In this document: one piece after another, positions 43,626-52,347 of the stretch
Layout: every line of letters starts with the position of its first letter
Position numbering within the stretch: the first letter of the stretch is position 1
From: JADLBR01 sp964651705
GTDB taxonomy: Bacteria; Verrucomicrobiota; Verrucomicrobiia; JADLBR01
Direction of reading: 5' to 3'
Length of the DNA stretch: 64,000 nucleotides
Assembly (NCBI GenBank): GCA_964651705.1
Contig: CAZYWZ010000024.1
Span: 3,855-67,854, forward strand
The notes under the pieces: generated by a model
The model's database searches: none
Told to the model about the DNA's origin: nothing
What the model saw: only the letters and a program-made list of their open reading frames with translations
Made by a program: the position numbers and the translations under genes

Positions 43626-45193
43626 CCGGGCACACCGAGACAACCAGCGCGGGGACACGCGCCGCCGCGCTGCGGCGCGAGATGCTGGGTCCCATCGGCC
43701 GGGAGGCGCCGATCGGGGGAGGGGCGCTGGTGGCCCGGGGCATCAACGCCGATTTTGATGGCCGCGAGCGCGCGTGGCACGGCGACGTCTACGTCCTGAG
43801 CGGGACAACCACGCTCCACGCGCGCCCCTGGCCCGAGCCGCACGCGCGCCTTCGCCATAAACGTCCCGGCCCGTGGGACCCGCACGATCCGCATCTCGAT
43901 GTCCGGCGCGGCTTCCTCGGCACCGCCCGACCCGAGCCCTCGACATCGCTCGTCGATTGGCTGATCCCGGCCCGAACCCCACAGCCCTTTACGCCGGCGG
44001 AAGACGATCAAACAGATTGGACCCGCCGAGCCATCGGGCGGATTCCCGAGGAGGTCCGCCGTCAGCTGGCGCCATTCCGATTCCGGCAGTGGCAACTGCT
44101 GCGCCTCGTCTCCTGCGACACCCGTGCCCTCGACCTCATCGACGCCAATCCAGCGCTCGCCTGGGCGCTGGCCTCCGCCCCCGACTTCGTGCGGGGCAAT
44201 GCCACCGAAGTTTGCGCCGAGGCCGTTCGCCAGATCGCGCGCCGGCAGCGGGACATCGCCGGCTGGTTGGGTTTTCCGGCGAATGAGTCGTCCGTCAGGA
44301 TACTCCGGAAAGTGCCCCCCGAATCCTGCGGTATCACGCCGCTCCAAGAACTCCGCGCCATGGCCGGCATGCCCCATTGCGCCGAGCGGCTGCGCCACCT
44401 TCGCGAGCTGCCCGCCGTGGTCATCTTGGCACTGCGCTCCCGGATACTCGGCCCCTCGCTCACCCCCGCCGTCCTCGAGCAGATCGTCGCCGAGATCGCG
44501 AGGCTGCGGCAACCATCAGCCAACGCTGATGCCGCCCGGGGCCCCACCATCGCCCACCTCTTGGAAGACACCGCCCGGATGGCACAGATGATCCCCGGCG
44601 CCAACGCCCCCCGGCCGGTCGACTCGATCACGGCCCTCCGCCGACGCCACGACCAACTCGTGGAAACGTTTCTCGCCCTCTCAAGACCGCGACCCCAGGA
44701 GCCGCCCGTCCGGCGACCGCGACCCCACCGACGGCCCGCACCCGCGCCCCAAGCCGCCGACGTTGCGCCCAAACGCCAATACCGTGGAACCCTGTTCCCT
44801 CCCCCCCCTTTCCCATCCTCGGACGGCATCGAACCCATCACCTGCGGCGCGGAACTGAATCGGGAGGGCCTGGAGATGCACAGCTGCGTCCGCTCTTACT
44901 ACGGCGACATCTGCTACGGGCGTTATTACGTCTATCGGGTCACCCATCCCAAACGAGCCACCCTCGGCCTGAAGCGCGCTTACGACGGCACCTGGCGCAT
45001 CGATCAGGTGGCGGGCATCCGGAACCACAAGGTCTCCGCGGACCTCTATTCCCACGTGGTGCAATGGTTCCAGAAATGGGCGCTGCCCGGCCCCGCTTGC
45101 AGCACCCGCCAACCCCCCGCGGCCCCGGCCCTCAACCCGCAGGCTGCGCACCCTCCAGAAGATCCCGCCACCCCCCGGCTGCCGGGACTGTGA
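43622..45193 (+). CDS. PcfJ-like protein
   Basis: 523 residues. The C-terminal ~110 residues carry the PcfJ pattern: CGAELNREGLEMHSCVRSYY, GRYYVYRVTHPKRATLGLKR and WRIDQVAGIRNHKVS. PcfJ domains occur in conjugative plasmids and integrative elements, where their biochemical role is unknown. The first 300 residues are helical (VRRQLAPFRFRQWQLLRLVS), and a Pro/Arg-rich linker separates the two. It is the last gene of the CRISPR-associated train and is tied to it by overlaps. It may belong functionally to the neighbouring mobile region instead of to adaptation. Confidence 0.75.
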   Translation: MTGHTETTSAGTRAAALRREMLGPIGREAPIGGGALVARGINADFDGRERAWHGDVYVLSGTTTLHARPWPEPHARLRHKRPGPWDPHDPHLDVRRGFLGTARPEPSTSLVDWLIPARTPQPFTPAEDDQTDWTRRAIGRIPEEVRRQLAPFRFRQWQLLRLVSCDTRALDLIDANPALAWALASAPDFVRGNATEVCAEAVRQIARRQRDIAGWLGFPANESSVRILRKVPPESCGITPLQELRAMAGMPHCAERLRHLRELPAVVILALRSRILGPSLTPAVLEQIVAEIARLRQPSANADAARGPTIAHLLEDTARMAQMIPGANAPRPVDSITALRRRHDQLVETFLALSRPRPQEPPVRRPRPHRRPAPAPQAADVAPKRQYRGTLFPPPPFPSSDGIEPITCGAELNREGLEMHSCVRSYYGDICYGRYYVYRVTHPKRATLGLKRAYDGTWRIDQVAGIRNHKVSADLYSHVVQWFQKWALPGPACSTRQPPAAPALNPQAAHPPEDPATPRLPGL

Positions 45194-45330
45194 TTCCCGC
45201 CACGCCACAGCGCTTGCACAAGGTCCCAATGGCCTGTCGGTTCGCCAAGCTCATGCGAAGCGTTCCTCTGACTCCCCCCTTGGCCACACGGCGGTCCTGA
45301 TACCGCCTTTCCCAGTTCGACGGACAGTCC

Positions 45331-45336
45331 TATCCT
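45331..45336 (+). promoter_or_regulatory. TATCCT box before metallophosphoesterase
   Basis: TATCCT within CCTATCCTC ends 6 bases before GTG 45343. The same nonamer precedes the starts at 48555, 48636 and 52881, which supports a shared -10 element giving leaderless mRNA. Confidence 0.45.
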
Positions 45337-45342
45337 CTTGGC

Positions 45343-46098
45343 GTGTTCCCGAAGATCCTCGCCGTCTCGGACCTCCACGCGAACTGGGAGTGGTTCGCGT
45401 GGGTGATTCGCCATGCCCACCGCTTCGACCTGGTCTGCCTCGGCGGGGACCTCTGCGAGATCTTCATCGAACGCGCGACGCTTGCGGAACAGCACCAGTC
45501 AATTCTCCATCGCCTCTCGCGACTTGCGTCGACCGGACGCCCCCTGGCCGTGGCCGAGGGCAACCACGATGCCGCCCGCCCCGGATGGCTCGGCCTAGGA
45601 CCCGGCCTCGAAAGGGTCATGTGGCCAGGTTTCTCGGACGAAGTCTGCGTGGCCGACCAGCGGTTTGTGCTGTCCGTCTGCCACGACACCGTGGTGGACG
45701 GCATCAACGCCCCCGGGCGCGTGGCCAGTGCCCTGGCCGCCGGGGCGGATGCGCGCGACCGGACCGGGTCCCCATGGCTCGTCCTGCACCATGAGCCACC
45801 AGAAGGAACACCCGTCTGCGCCGGCGCAGACGGCAACCGGCTCCTCTCCGGGCTGGTCCTTCGGCACCAGCCCGATCTGGTGATCTGCGCGCACATCCAC
45901 GAGGCGCCCTTCGAGAGGGACATCGGCGGACGCTGGCACTGCCGGATCGGTCGAACGCTGCTGGTCAACGCCGGCCAGTGGCACAGGCGCCGGTGGCCCT
46001 GCCATCTCCAGATCGATGGCGACACCGTCACGTGGCGAGCGCCAGGGCACCCGAGGGAGTCAGTTCGGGTGACGCGCTCGACCATCCCGGGCACATGA
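45343..46098 (+). CDS. Metallophosphoesterase
   Basis: 251 residues from GTG 45343. The calcineurin-like signature is complete: AVSDLHANWEW (D-x-H), LVCLGGDLCEIF (GGD), VAEGNHDAARPG (GNHD), WLVLHHEPP and LVICAHIHEAPF (GH-x-H variant with Ala for Gly). It should hydrolyse phosphodiesters or phosphomonoesters with two metal ions. Substrate is unknown; cyclic nucleotides, nucleic acid ends or phosphoproteins are all possible. It stands alone, with a TATCCT box just upstream and a gene-poor stretch downstream. Confidence 0.88.
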   Translation: MFPKILAVSDLHANWEWFAWVIRHAHRFDLVCLGGDLCEIFIERATLAEQHQSILHRLSRLASTGRPLAVAEGNHDAARPGWLGLGPGLERVMWPGFSDEVCVADQRFVLSVCHDTVVDGINAPGRVASALAAGADARDRTGSPWLVLHHEPPEGTPVCAGADGNRLLSGLVLRHQPDLVICAHIHEAPFERDIGGRWHCRIGRTLLVNAGQWHRRRWPCHLQIDGDTVTWRAPGHPRESVRVTRSTIPGT

Positions 46099-46823
46099 GG
46101 AACGTGATGGCGTCAGTAACTTTCCCCAGGTTTGTGCGGCTGCGCGTCACATGCGACCGGGCACGGGCCGAGGAGATGAGAATCTGTCATCGGAGAATTC
46201 CTAGGATCCGGACACTCCTCGATCCGATGCCCGGACTCGATAGATGGTGCGGATGATGGGCGCACCTCGACCCGGACCTCGATCCGAAGGACGGAATGCG
46301 CCCCCAAGGCTGGCACCGGATGTTTCGGCAGGCGAACGCCGCATAGTAGCACCTCCTGTTTGCCCAAGACGGCCGACACGTTCACTTGAGCGCCTCCGCG
46401 CGGGGACAGGAGCTTGTCCGCCACCGCGATCACTATCCCGAGGCGGTCGGTTGGCTGGCCAACCTCTTCGCAGAGGAGCGGAGATGCCGCCTTTGCGCGA
46501 GACGGTAGGCGTCAAGAGAACCACTGGCACCGGAAGGCGGGTGGGGTGGCTGGCACGCCTCACGCGCCCGCGTGTCGATACGCCCGCCCGTGAGTGGTTG
46601 GGCGCAGCGGGTGTATTGTTGCTTTCATGTCAAGCAAACCCCACCCGAACCGGTTAATCGCCAACCGATTTGGCGCCCTGCAGCGCCAGGTCGGATCCGC
46701 GGGTGGTACCAAATTTCGCATTTCCGATCGTGCCGGTGCCCTGGTATCGTGTAGGCGCTATCCCACGTCATGCATTCGTGGCACCAACATTGGAGGGGAA
46801 GGTTTCGCCCAAGGGATTGACCT
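46099..46823. other. Gene-poor stretch
   Basis: About 725 bases without a convincing gene. Short frames on both strands overlap near 46350-46500. One on + reads HYPEAVGWLANLFAEERRCR, and one on - reads VADKLLSPRGGAQVNVSAVL; each looks partly protein-like, but neither has a start site or a family. It may hold the remains of a decayed gene. No RNA gene, long repeat or terminator is evident. Confidence 0.4.
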
Positions 46824-47441
46824 ATGCTGGAACAGATTGATATCGACGTGGCCAAGCATTGTCGCGCGGCGGTCCAACTGAGTTCGGGGCAGCCCGAACC
46901 GATCGGGGAGGCCTACTGCTTCGAATGGGGAGCCGTTGCCGATGCAGCCAGGGAGGCGGGACAAAATCTCGACAGGTTCTTGACCCTCCGGCTCGCGGGC
47001 CACTTCGCCCTTAAGCGGTCGCGCTCCAGCGTGCTGGTCTTCTACACACCGGTTCAGGGTCACATCATCATGACGGTTTGCTCCACGACGAGGCTGTCGA
47101 TGATCGACGCCTTGCATTCCATGCCGGGCTACCTCGAGTACGGCCAAGAGTTCGTCCCTCCCACCGCGAGACCCTTCATTCTATACGATGAGCAGTGTCT
47201 CTATAGGACCTACCTGACGCAAGGCCGCCCAACGGAATCCCACTATATCTGCGACCTTGGGAATCTGTTTGGCCTAAGCGTCGACGCGGTCGATGAGCCT
47301 GGATACGAGATCGTAACAGCCGGACCCAACAGTGACGTGGATTACTCTGTTGTGCCACTGGAACCCACCGAAGAGGTTTGGACGGGCGGCGCAACAATCA
47401 CGCTTCACCACGTCTTCTGTCGCTTGACGCGTTCAGACTGA
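46824..47441 (+). CDS. Hypothetical protein, 205 aa
   Basis: 205 residues from ATG 46824. Codon use is normal for the window. The first third is helical (AREAGQNLDRFLTLRLAGHF), followed by alternating strands (RSSVLVFYTPVQGHIIMTVC) and an acidic, aromatic C-terminal half (DYSVVPLEPTEEVWTGGATI). No signal peptide, membrane helix or catalytic motif is visible. It is isolated, with gene-poor DNA on both sides, and has no strong ribosome-binding site. Function unknown. Confidence 0.6.
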   Translation: MLEQIDIDVAKHCRAAVQLSSGQPEPIGEAYCFEWGAVADAAREAGQNLDRFLTLRLAGHFALKRSRSSVLVFYTPVQGHIIMTVCSTTRLSMIDALHSMPGYLEYGQEFVPPTARPFILYDEQCLYRTYLTQGRPTESHYICDLGNLFGLSVDAVDEPGYEIVTAGPNSDVDYSVVPLEPTEEVWTGGATITLHHVFCRLTRSD

Positions 47442-48135
47442 CGACAACACCCGCATGATTTTGTGGAAGCGACAGGCATTCTTGTTCATTGAAGGTGACG
47501 ACAAAGCGATTCCCCCGCCCCATCCTCAAGCCACGAGACATGAGAATCACATTTGGGATGGAGACACCGAGGGGCACGCGCGACATCGGACACTTGGTCT
47601 GTGGGCCGATGGGATTGGTCGCGACACTGGAGTTGAGGAGGCTAGAGCACTTAAAATATTTCTGTAGCCGTTCGGGATGTTCGTGGTAGGTTAGTGGCCG
47701 CCGACCCTATCGATCGATCTGCGGGAACGGGTCTTGGCCACGTACGACCGGGGCGAGCAAACCCGGGAGCAAGTCGCGCGGCGCTTTTGCATGTCGCTGG
47801 GCATAGTCAAGATGCTGCTGCAGCAATGGCGCGACACCGGCGACATCGGCCCGCGCCATCATCTCAGCGGTCGCAATATCCCAAATAAATCGTGTGATCG
47901 CAGCATAGATTCCGGCCTCACGCGGGGATTCAATCATCGGGCACCAGAGCGAAGGCTCGCGGAGACGAGTCAACCACGCCGTGGGCTCCAGTTGCGCGAC
48001 AACGGGGGTTATCTGAGCACTTGTTGCACCCCTGTGGCGCCGTCCGCCCTCTCGGGCGACATTGACACGACACTCGCGGGCGGCAGATCCAATCGTCGCC
48101 CCAGAAACGCCCGGGAAGTGGCGACATCGTCCCAG
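47442..48135. other. Gene-poor stretch around an IS remnant
   Basis: Apart from the transposase fragment at 47695-47878 I see no gene here. Base composition is more A/T-rich than the surroundings near 47640-47690. No terminal inverted repeat of an intact IS could be identified by eye. Confidence 0.4.
47695..47878 (+). pseudogene. IS630-family transposase N-terminal fragment
   Basis: The translation LRERVLATYDRGEQTREQVA, RRFCMSLGIVKMLLQQWRDT and GDIGPRHHLSGR is the typical N-terminal helix-turn-helix of IS630/Tc1-type transposases. Homology stops after about 60 residues, no DDE catalytic domain follows, and a stop codon precedes it with no start. It is the stump of a deleted insertion sequence. 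Confidence 0.75.
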
Positions 48136-48555
48136 TCAGCGGAGAATCTCGACTGTGGACACCACCCATTCCACGCGCCGCTCCGCCGTCATGGCCCAGA
48201 GCGTCTCCCAGAGTTGCCGGTGGCGGACGGGGGCGCCGTGGCGGTTGCGCCAGCCGTTGTGGAGCCAGCGGTGGATCCACCGGGTCATGCCCAGGACGAG
48301 GGGGCACTCCGGAGCCTCGATCCTCACCGCGGCCCCCGCCGGGATGCGGTCCATGACCGCGAGGGCACCGCGCAGCGAGCACTCGAATCGGCCCAGGGGC
48401 CGGGTCATCCAGTCCATTTCACCCTCATCCTCCGCCAAACCCCGGGTCAGCCTGTAGCGCCACCGGTAGCCGCCGAGGATCCCCTCGTCCACGATGCCCA
48501 ATTCCACCCTCGCGATCCGGGGATCGCCGTCCCTTCCGCTGTCCGTGTTTGTCAT
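48136..48555 (-). CDS. RNase H-fold protein, divergent
   Basis: 139 residues from ATG 48555. The C-terminal two thirds follow the RNase HI layout: RFECSLRGALAVMDRIPAGA, VRIEAPECPLVLGMTRWIHR, then WLHNGWRNRHGAPVRHRQLW and ETLWAM, and RVEWVV. The Trp/Asn-Gly-Trp helix is particularly telling. The usual catalytic Asp in the second strand is replaced (EAPE instead of TDS), and the N-terminal D-G-S-x-x strand is not evident. Activity is therefore doubtful; it may bind hybrids or be a scaffold. It is divergent from the AAA+ gene, with a TATCCT box ending 5 bases before the start. Confidence 0.65.
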   Translation of the reverse strand: MTNTDSGRDGDPRIARVELGIVDEGILGGYRWRYRLTRGLAEDEGEMDWMTRPLGRFECSLRGALAVMDRIPAGAAVRIEAPECPLVLGMTRWIHRWLHNGWRNRHGAPVRHRQLWETLWAMTAERRVEWVVSTVEILR

Positions 48556-48560
48556 GGTTG

Positions 48561-48630
48561 AGGATAGGACGCCGATGAGACCGCTTATCGGATGGCGCGG
48601 AGCGGGTCCGTCTCCCGGGCGGCCTATCCT
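48561..48630. promoter_or_regulatory. Divergent leaderless promoters
   Basis: Two CCTATCCTC copies face outward in the 80-base gap. AGGATA on + at 48561-48566 (TATCCT on -) ends 5 bases before the 48555 start; TATCCT at 48625-48630 ends 5 bases before ATG 48636. No Shine-Dalgarno sequence is present on either side. Confidence 0.5.
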
Positions 48631-48635
48631 CCCGC

Positions 48636-50051
48636 ATGAACAAAGCATGGTTGTATGCCACATGTCCCGACGGCGCGCACTGGATGGTCCAGAGCCTGCG
48701 GGCGTGGGGGCTTTCGCTGTTGCGGGGCCTGCGACGCGTGGGGGAGGCGCCCCCCCACATCGGCGCGCTGCTAGACCGGGCCCATTCCCGGAGCGGCATC
48801 TTCTGCCAGGCGGCCGAGGCGTTATGGCTCCGGAGCCTCGGCGCCCATGATCCGCGGCCCTTGCTCGTCACCCTGCGCCATCTGGCCGATGCGGTCGTCG
48901 CCCTGACCGGCATCAAGGCAAAGGTGACCGGAGCGATCCATCAGGTGGATATCGACCTCGGGGATCTGGCGGCCGACGAGCTGGCGTGCCTGGGGGACGT
49001 CATTTTGCTCTGGCGCCGCATCACGCTGGAGGACGGCAAACCGTTCTCGTTCCGCGCGCCCCCGCCGGGCGAACCGCACCAGCGCGCGGCCCGTCCGCCC
49101 TTCGATCCCCGCGATGCGGTCTCTTGGATCCACGCGTGCCGGATTGGCGACGGGGCGCGCCTGCTCATCGAGTTCGACCGGGCCGCGGGGGCCGTTGCGC
49201 CGCCCGCAGCGCCGAAGCAAGATGCCGCGACCCGGGCGGTGGACGCTGGCCCGCGGTTGACCGGGAGCCAGGCGTCGGCCTTCTCCGCGCTGATCCGGCT
49301 CTGGGAGTCCCGCTCCCGCCCGGAGACCGTCGCTGGCATCCGCCTGCGCCGCCACCCGCTGATGATCGGCCCGAGCGGGACAGGCAAGAGCATGTTAGCC
49401 AGGGAGCTGGCCCGCGCTGGCGGGGCCGCGTTTCTTGGGACCAGTCCCGGCTCATGGATCATCAACGGCGCCCGATACCAGCCATACACCCTGACGGCGA
49501 TCGCGAACCGTTTCCGCTCTTCCGCGGCGATGGTGCTTTTCATCGACGAGTTGGAGAAACTCGGCACCCGTCGCGCCAACACCTCGGACTGGAGCCGGTG
49601 CGTCTATGACGAGATCTTCTGCCTCCTGGACGGGCGGCTCGATGGCCTCGATGGCTGGGACGCTGCCTTGGAGCACCGGGCGCGCGCCGACATGCTGATC
49701 GTCTGTGCCGCCACCTTTCAGGATCTGTATCGCAAAAAGGTCGGCGCGCCGGGGGAGGCGCTCTTCGACCAGCAATGGGAGGAGGCCAGCATCCGCGACG
49801 CACTCGCGACTCAGGAGGTCCTGCCGGAGGAGTTGCTGTATCGGTTCGGCGCCGCGCTTGAACTCTCCCACCCCACCGCCGAGGAGTTCCGCGAACGCGT
49901 CGCGGCGCTCCACGCCGAGCTGGGCATCGGCGACGACCCCGAGTCCATCGCGAGCGGGCTGCTGCGCTCCGGCAAGGGAATGCGCGCGCTGGAGGAGTAC
50001 CTCACCGGGCTGGTGATCGGCGGGCCGGGGCCGGGCCCCTCGCCGGGCTGA
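48636..50051 (+). CDS. AAA+ ATPase
   Basis: 471 residues from ATG 48636. The ATPase module occupies roughly 240-400: PLMIGPSGTGKSMLARELAR (Walker A), SSAAMVLFIDELEKLGTRRA (Walker B) and LIVCAATFQDLYRKK (sensor-1-like). The first 200 residues are an unrecognised helical domain with a Trp-rich start. It resembles MoxR/Lon-like single-module motors but has no protease or VWA domain. A leaderless-type TATCCT box precedes it. The neighbouring XRE regulator is convergent; no obvious substrate gene is fused or adjacent. Confidence 0.8.
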   Translation: MNKAWLYATCPDGAHWMVQSLRAWGLSLLRGLRRVGEAPPHIGALLDRAHSRSGIFCQAAEALWLRSLGAHDPRPLLVTLRHLADAVVALTGIKAKVTGAIHQVDIDLGDLAADELACLGDVILLWRRITLEDGKPFSFRAPPPGEPHQRAARPPFDPRDAVSWIHACRIGDGARLLIEFDRAAGAVAPPAAPKQDAATRAVDAGPRLTGSQASAFSALIRLWESRSRPETVAGIRLRRHPLMIGPSGTGKSMLARELARAGGAAFLGTSPGSWIINGARYQPYTLTAIANRFRSSAAMVLFIDELEKLGTRRANTSDWSRCVYDEIFCLLDGRLDGLDGWDAALEHRARADMLIVCAATFQDLYRKKVGAPGEALFDQQWEEASIRDALATQEVLPEELLYRFGAALELSHPTAEEFRERVAALHAELGIGDDPESIASGLLRSGKGMRALEEYLTGLVIGGPGPGPSPG

Positions 50052-50100
50052 GCGCTCCGGTCGCCCGCTCCCGCAGGGGGGGCGATGGGTCGCCCGGCCC

Positions 50101-50361
50101 TCAGCCGCCGCCCCGGCGCACCGCCCGGAGGACCTCGGGCGGGAAGAGTTCGGCCATCTCGACCCGCAGGGCGCGGGCGATGGCGAGCATCTCCAGGTCG
50201 CAGACCCGGCGGATGCCGGCCTCGATCTTGGCGACCGTGCCCCGGGGCAGATCGCAGCCCAGCCGCGCGCAGCGGCTGGAGAGCGCCTGCTGGGTGATGC
50301 CGCGCCGGGCGCGCAGCCGCCGGATCTGGTCGCCGACGACGTTCTGCCGGGACTGCTCCAT
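50101..50361 (-). CDS. XRE-family regulator
   Basis: 86 residues from ATG 50361. The HTH is canonical: IRRLRARRGITQQALSSRCA, LPRGTVAKIEAGIRRVCD and LEMLAIARALRVEMAELFPP. It is divergent from the GYF/immunity-like gene. A perfect palindrome, GCTCCATTTTGGAGC, covers its own start codon, and a second near-identical copy lies in front of the divergent gene (50400-50414), so it very likely represses both. Small XRE proteins of this kind are common in phages and mobile elements. Confidence 0.85.
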   Translation of the reverse strand: MEQSRQNVVGDQIRRLRARRGITQQALSSRCARLGCDLPRGTVAKIEAGIRRVCDLEMLAIARALRVEMAELFPPEVLRAVRRGGG

Positions 50362-50414
50362 TTTGGAGCTTGACCCTACAGCGCGGGCCGCTTGGATTTG
50401 CTCTATCTTGGAGC
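50355..50414. promoter_or_regulatory. Pair of operators for the XRE regulator
   Basis: GCTCCATTTTGGAGC at 50355-50369 has perfect 6-base arms. GCTCTATCTTGGAGC at 50400-50414 matches it at 13 of 15 positions and is flanked by TTG/CAA extensions of the dyad. Their centres are 45 bases apart. The first overlaps the regulator start codon and the second lies 14 bases before ATG 50428, covering a TATCTT -10-like box. Confidence 0.7.
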
Positions 50415-50427
50415 AACACGGAGGGCC

Positions 50428-51087
50428 ATGGGGATCTATCTGCTGAGGGACGGGGTCCAGCAAGGCCCCTTTGCGCCGGACGCGGTCGGCCAGATGCTCG
50501 CCGCCGCCCAGTGCCATCCGGCCGATCTCGCGTGGCAGCCGGGCATCGACGGCTGGGTCCCGCTTTCCGAGCTCCTGGGCCTGCCGCCGCCGCCGGCCGC
50601 CCCGCCGGGGCCCCCATTCCTCCATCGCTCCGGCCTTGGGGTTGTCTGGAGGCGGCTGGGGGTCTTCTGGGTTCTCTGCGCGCTCTGCGTTGGATTCGGG
50701 GCGCTGGCCGGGGTGGTGTTGCAGATTTCGCCCGACCAACCGGGCGAACAGCAGCCGACTGTCGCAGGATGCGCGGTCCTGGGATTCCTGGTCTTTCTCG
50801 TCGCGTCGGTGTACCTGGCGCCCGCCGTCATCGCGTTCGCCCGCGCCCACCATTACCGGTGGGTCATCGGCGCCATCAATCTCTTCGCTGGCCTCACTGG
50901 CATCGGCTGGGTCGCCACCCTGTTCTGGGCCGTCTGGCCATCGAAGACTTCGTTCTTGGACCCGATCGCCGGGGACCCGACATCGAACTCCGCCGCGGCG
51001 GGCCGCCAGATCTATTCGCGGTGGGGCTCCTTCGCGCGCGCCTACAGCGATGCCGCCGCCCCTCCGCGCCTGCCGCCCTCGCGGTGA
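50428..51087 (+). CDS. GYF_2 and superinfection-immunity-like membrane protein
   Basis: 219 residues from ATG 50428 with GGAGGG upstream. Residues 1-55 match GYF_2 domains (YLLRDGVQQGPFAPDAVGQM, DLAWQPGIDGWVPLSELL). Three hydrophobic segments follow: VFWVLCALCVGFGALAGVVL, AVLGFLVFLVASVYLAPAV and the last one in a block (WVIGAINLFAGLTGIGWVAT, LFWAVWP) that resembles the phage T4 Imm-type superinfection immunity family. Such proteins block DNA entry of a second phage. Control by the divergent XRE repressor fits a prophage- or plasmid-borne exclusion gene. Confidence 0.7.
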   Translation: MGIYLLRDGVQQGPFAPDAVGQMLAAAQCHPADLAWQPGIDGWVPLSELLGLPPPPAAPPGPPFLHRSGLGVVWRRLGVFWVLCALCVGFGALAGVVLQISPDQPGEQQPTVAGCAVLGFLVFLVASVYLAPAVIAFARAHHYRWVIGAINLFAGLTGIGWVATLFWAVWPSKTSFLDPIAGDPTSNSAAAGRQIYSRWGSFARAYSDAAAPPRLPPSR

Positions 51088-51145
51088 CCGGGCCACCGGA
51101 CAGGACGCCCTATCCCGATATTTGAACCACAAAGGAGAGACACCC

Positions 51146-52195
51146 ATGAATCGTCGCACAGCCCACCCCATCGCCGCCCTCGCCGCCCTCGCGGCGCTTG
51201 GCGGACCCGCCCTGGTCTCCTGCGCCAAGATCTCGCTGACGCCGCCCGAGGAGCCGGTGCGCGCGAGCCTGATCAAGGCCCTGCCGCCGCAGCTGTCGGT
51301 GGCCGCGCTGGAGTGCTCTTGGCTCGACGAGGGCCAGGGGGCCCACCTCTGCCGGTTCAAGGCGACCCTCAAGACCGAGGCGGACCTCTACATGCCCGCC
51401 GACCGGGGCGCCCGGGCGGCCGCGTTGGGCATCACCGATCAGGGGTTCATCTACGGCCGCTTCGCCGGGGTCCAATTCATCTCGCTGGCCAGCCCCAAGG
51501 GCACCGGGGCCGAGGTCTTCGGCCGCGTCTCGGTCGCCAAGTACGGCGACACGTGGCAGGCGGGCGACGCCCTGATCGAGGGGGGCGGCTCGCTCGATGG
51601 CCGACCCCTGGCCTCGTGGCCCCAGGGCGTGATCGTGACCGGTAGCCCGGAGGAGGCCGCCCTCAAGGCCGAGCACGACAGGCTCGTCGCCGACCGGCTC
51701 AGGGCCCAAGAAGAGCAGCAGGCGGCGATGGCCCGGGAGCAGCAGGCCAAGGCCGAGGCCGCCCGCGCCGCCGAGGAGCTACGGCTCAAGCGGGTCGCGG
51801 AGGGCAAGGCGGCGATGGCCGGGGCGCTCGGGTCCGGCCGCAAGTGGAAGGGGATCCTCCAATTTCGAACCAGGCCATACCAGCGGACCATCGAGCCTAT
51901 TCCCATCGCCATCGAGGTGGAACGTGTCGAGGGTGAGGGGGCCGCGGTGGTGGCCACAATCCGCGCTGGAAAGGACGCGCCGGAACCGTGCGTCGGCTCA
52001 CTGGTCCTGACGGACAAGGAAGCCGGGACTTGGAGGTGCGAGATGGTCTGGAAAGACACCAAGAGGGAGCTGAGCACGTACGTCGTCGACAGATCGGTTG
52101 CCATATCGATCGGCGCCGACGGCAATCCCGTGTTCGAACTCGCCGCCTCGTTCTCCTCGGCGGGAGGCACCGCCCGCCTCGAGCCCGCCCAGTGA
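51146..52195 (+). CDS. Putative lipoprotein
   Basis: 349 residues from ATG 51146 with a strong AAAGGAGAG site. A signal peptide with a lipobox-like end (AALAALGGPALVSC) predicts lipidation at Cys26. The middle has a long Ala/Glu/Arg helix (QQAAMAREQQAKAEAARAAE) likely to be coiled coil. The C-terminal third is beta-rich (YQRTIEPIPIAIEVERVEGE). It sits 58 bases after the GYF protein in the same direction, so the two may be expressed together. No specific family recognised; it may be an envelope partner of the membrane protein. Confidence 0.65.
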   Translation: MNRRTAHPIAALAALAALGGPALVSCAKISLTPPEEPVRASLIKALPPQLSVAALECSWLDEGQGAHLCRFKATLKTEADLYMPADRGARAAALGITDQGFIYGRFAGVQFISLASPKGTGAEVFGRVSVAKYGDTWQAGDALIEGGGSLDGRPLASWPQGVIVTGSPEEAALKAEHDRLVADRLRAQEEQQAAMAREQQAKAEAARAAEELRLKRVAEGKAAMAGALGSGRKWKGILQFRTRPYQRTIEPIPIAIEVERVEGEGAAVVATIRAGKDAPEPCVGSLVLTDKEAGTWRCEMVWKDTKRELSTYVVDRSVAISIGADGNPVFELAASFSSAGGTARLEPAQ

Positions 52196-52347
52196 CTCGC
52201 CGCACCGGGGGACCTGCCCACCCAGCCGGAGGGCCGCGCCCAAGGGGTTGGGTGGAACCCTCGCGACACGGCCCCGATTCCCCGCCAATTGGCGCGGGAT
52301 CGACAGGGTCGTCCCGGCGGGGTCGGCCGGGATAAGGGCCGGACCGC

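Noticed and set aside
47695..48561. 275-aa gene starting with an HTH segment
   Set aside because: Only the first ~60 residues are transposase-like; the remainder is out-of-family sequence antisense to the RNase H-like gene.
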